Source: Nitrospirota bacterium
Lineage (GTDB): Bacteria > Nitrospirota > Thermodesulfovibrionia > Thermodesulfovibrionales > UBA6898
Direction of reading: 5' to 3'
Length of the DNA: 7,958 nt
Assembly (NCBI GenBank): GCA_029858145.1
Contig: JAOUFP010000108.1
Span: 1-7,958 of the forward strand
Within the stretch, counting starts at the first letter, position 1. The number at the start of each line of letters is the position of its first letter. Of the stretch, positions 6,813 through 7,958 are shown piece by piece. The notes below the pieces were generated by a model. The model did no database searches and was not told where the DNA came from. It saw only the letters and a list, made by a program, of their open reading frames with translations. Both the position numbers and the translations under genes were made by a program.

Positions 6813-7958
6813 ATGCTTTCACTGACTAGGCAAGCGATAGTAAACTCGATCCAAAAGCGAGATTGCATCCGGGGTAATGTACTTGATATCCAATGCGAAG
6901 ACGTCGACGCAATTACCTTTAAGGATATTATTGAACTCTATCTGCTGCTCTGCAGGGTCAAAAATTGGCAATGGAGCGGCCCTCTTGAGGGCCAGAGTGC
7001 TGCGCGGCAGTCATTTGCTGTTATTTGCGCAAATCTTGTTCGCGATATTGTGAGCTGGCCTTTTATTTATCTGAAGCATTTGCGGCGCGTCTCCCGGCTT
7101 TCGGGACAGACTGGCGTAACCGCGGCGTTGACCGATGTGACGTCCATTCTTTTTCTCCGTAGCGACCACTGGTTCAACATAAGGAGTGGCGGTTCTGTTG
7201 GACATCTTAGGGGAGTGATATACGGCTTTCGCAGCCTCGGATGCAAGGTGAATGTAGTAAGCTCCGATGTCCTGATGGGTGTGGAGGCCTCCCGGGATTT
7301 TTATTTATGTGCACCCGGGTATGCGCTTGGTCGCAACGTGCCCAATGTGCCGGAACTGCTTTATAACGACCGGCTGTCGGAATTCATCGAGAAAAAATGG
7401 GAGGAATTGGCCATCTCATTCGTTTATCAAAGATACAGTTTGGGCAATTACACGGGAGTGCTGCTCAGGAAGAAATACGGAGTCCCATATGTCTGCGAAT
7501 ACAACGGATCTTTTTCCTGGGTGTCCATACATTGGGAGGGAAGGAAGTTGTTTCATGACAAGCTTCTCACGCGCATAGAGATGCTTAATCTTCAGGCCGC
7601 GGATTTAATTGTTGTTGTAAGTCGCGCATTATACGATGAATTAGTCTCTCGGGGCATTTCTCCCAACAAAATCCTTGTGAACCCAAACGGCGTCGACCCC
7701 GAAAAATATTTACCTGAGGTGGACGGTTCGGCTATAAGAACAAAATACGGGCTTGAAGATAAGACCGTCATCGGCTTCATCGGCACCTTTGGCCAATGGC
7801 ATGGGGCGGAAGTTCTTGCAGAGGCCTTTGGCAGATTGATACGGTCCTTCCCAGAATACAGGGAGAAAGTGTGTCTTTTCATGATCGGCGATGGGCCGAC
7901 TATGCCTCTGGTTAAGGAAATTCTTGCGAAATATTCTGTTGCCGATGCATGCGTTTTG
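6813..7958 (+). CDS. Glycosyltransferase family 4, GT-B fold (3' end beyond window)
   Basis: The frame from ATG 6813 stays open for 382 codons to the last base, so the C-terminus is missing. It is predicted to transfer a sugar from a nucleotide sugar to a lipid-linked acceptor at the cytoplasmic face. The N-terminal Rossmann domain appears to begin at about residue 111 with SILFLRSDHW, then the glycine-rich loop RSGGSVGHLRG (124-134) and CKVNVVSSD (144-152). The linker to the donor-binding domain shows ADLIVVVSRAL (263-273), the GT4 signature ILVNPNGVDPEKY (287-299), VIGFIGTFGQWHG (319-331) and LFMIGDGP (355-362). The E-x7-E donor-site region should lie just past the edge. About 110 residues precede the GT-B fold and match nothing I know; they include hydrophobic stretches near 39-47 and 68-87. 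The start is three bases after the previous stop, with no strong ribosome-binding site, so coupling is likely. Confidence 0.9.
   Translation, partial: MLSLTRQAIVNSIQKRDCIRGNVLDIQCEDVDAITFKDIIELYLLLCRVKNWQWSGPLEGQSAARQSFAVICANLVRDIVSWPFIYLKHLRRVSRLSGQTGVTAALTDVTSILFLRSDHWFNIRSGGSVGHLRGVIYGFRSLGCKVNVVSSDVLMGVEASRDFYLCAPGYALGRNVPNVPELLYNDRLSEFIEKKWEELAISFVYQRYSLGNYTGVLLRKKYGVPYVCEYNGSFSWVSIHWEGRKLFHDKLLTRIEMLNLQAADLIVVVSRALYDELVSRGISPNKILVNPNGVDPEKYLPEVDGSAIRTKYGLEDKTVIGFIGTFGQWHGAEVLAEAFGRLIRSFPEYREKVCLFMIGDGPTMPLVKEILAKYSVADACVL
6978..6993. repeat. Short inverted repeat inside the GT4 gene
   Basis: GGCCCTCTTGAGGGCC can fold into six G-C-rich pairs around a CUUG tetraloop in RNA. It lies about 165 bases into the GT4 reading frame. 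No T-run follows, so it is not a normal rho-independent terminator. It may be chance. Confidence 0.4.

Noticed and set aside
7279..7578. Plus-strand open frame of 99 codons inside the GT4 region
   Set aside because: The GT4 frame covers the same bases with clear family motifs; this frame is an out-of-frame shadow rich in Cys, Arg and Trp.

Overview
The window is a stretch of a bacterial surface-polysaccharide (O-antigen, capsule or exopolysaccharide) biosynthesis locus. It holds seven protein-coding genes, all on the + strand, packed end to end. The largest gap between genes is 31 bases; the other junctions are 1-3 base gaps or short overlaps. This is an operon-like arrangement with strong scope for translational coupling. 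I see no RNA gene, CRISPR array, insertion sequence, promoter or rho-independent terminator. The cluster continues past the right edge, where the last gene is cut, and probably past the left edge too.

Layout: (1) a polyprenyl-phosphate glycosyltransferase of the GT2/GtrB-DPM1 type with two C-terminal membrane helices; (2) a class I SAM-dependent methyltransferase; (3) a polytopic membrane protein resembling GT-C (GT39-like) glycosyltransferases and apparently short at its N-terminus; (4) an AsnB-type glutamine-hydrolysing asparagine synthetase/amidotransferase; (5) a Wzx-like oligosaccharide flippase; (6) a second, different class I methyltransferase; (7) a GT4 (GT-B fold) glycosyltransferase open to the end of the window.

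How the genes could work together (inference): GT4 and GT enzymes outside the window build a lipid-linked oligosaccharide at the inner membrane. The two methyltransferases and the AsnB-like amidotransferase decorate it, for example by O- or N-methylation and by conversion of a uronic acid to a uronamide. The flippase moves it across the membrane. The GT2 enzyme could load a sugar onto undecaprenyl phosphate for use by the membrane-embedded GT-C-like protein on the outer face.

Organism: protein character and gene style fit a Gram-negative bacterium, perhaps a former deltaproteobacterium or Nitrospirota relative, but no marker gene fixes this. Base composition is patchy. It is high in the asparagine synthetase and the first two thirds of the flippase gene, and clearly AT-richer in the last third of the flippase gene. 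This is typical of mosaic, horizontally exchanged polysaccharide loci. I did not find a clearly new system; the best leads are the apparently truncated GT-C gene, the composition break inside the flippase gene, and the possible lipid-linked-sugar glycosylation pair.
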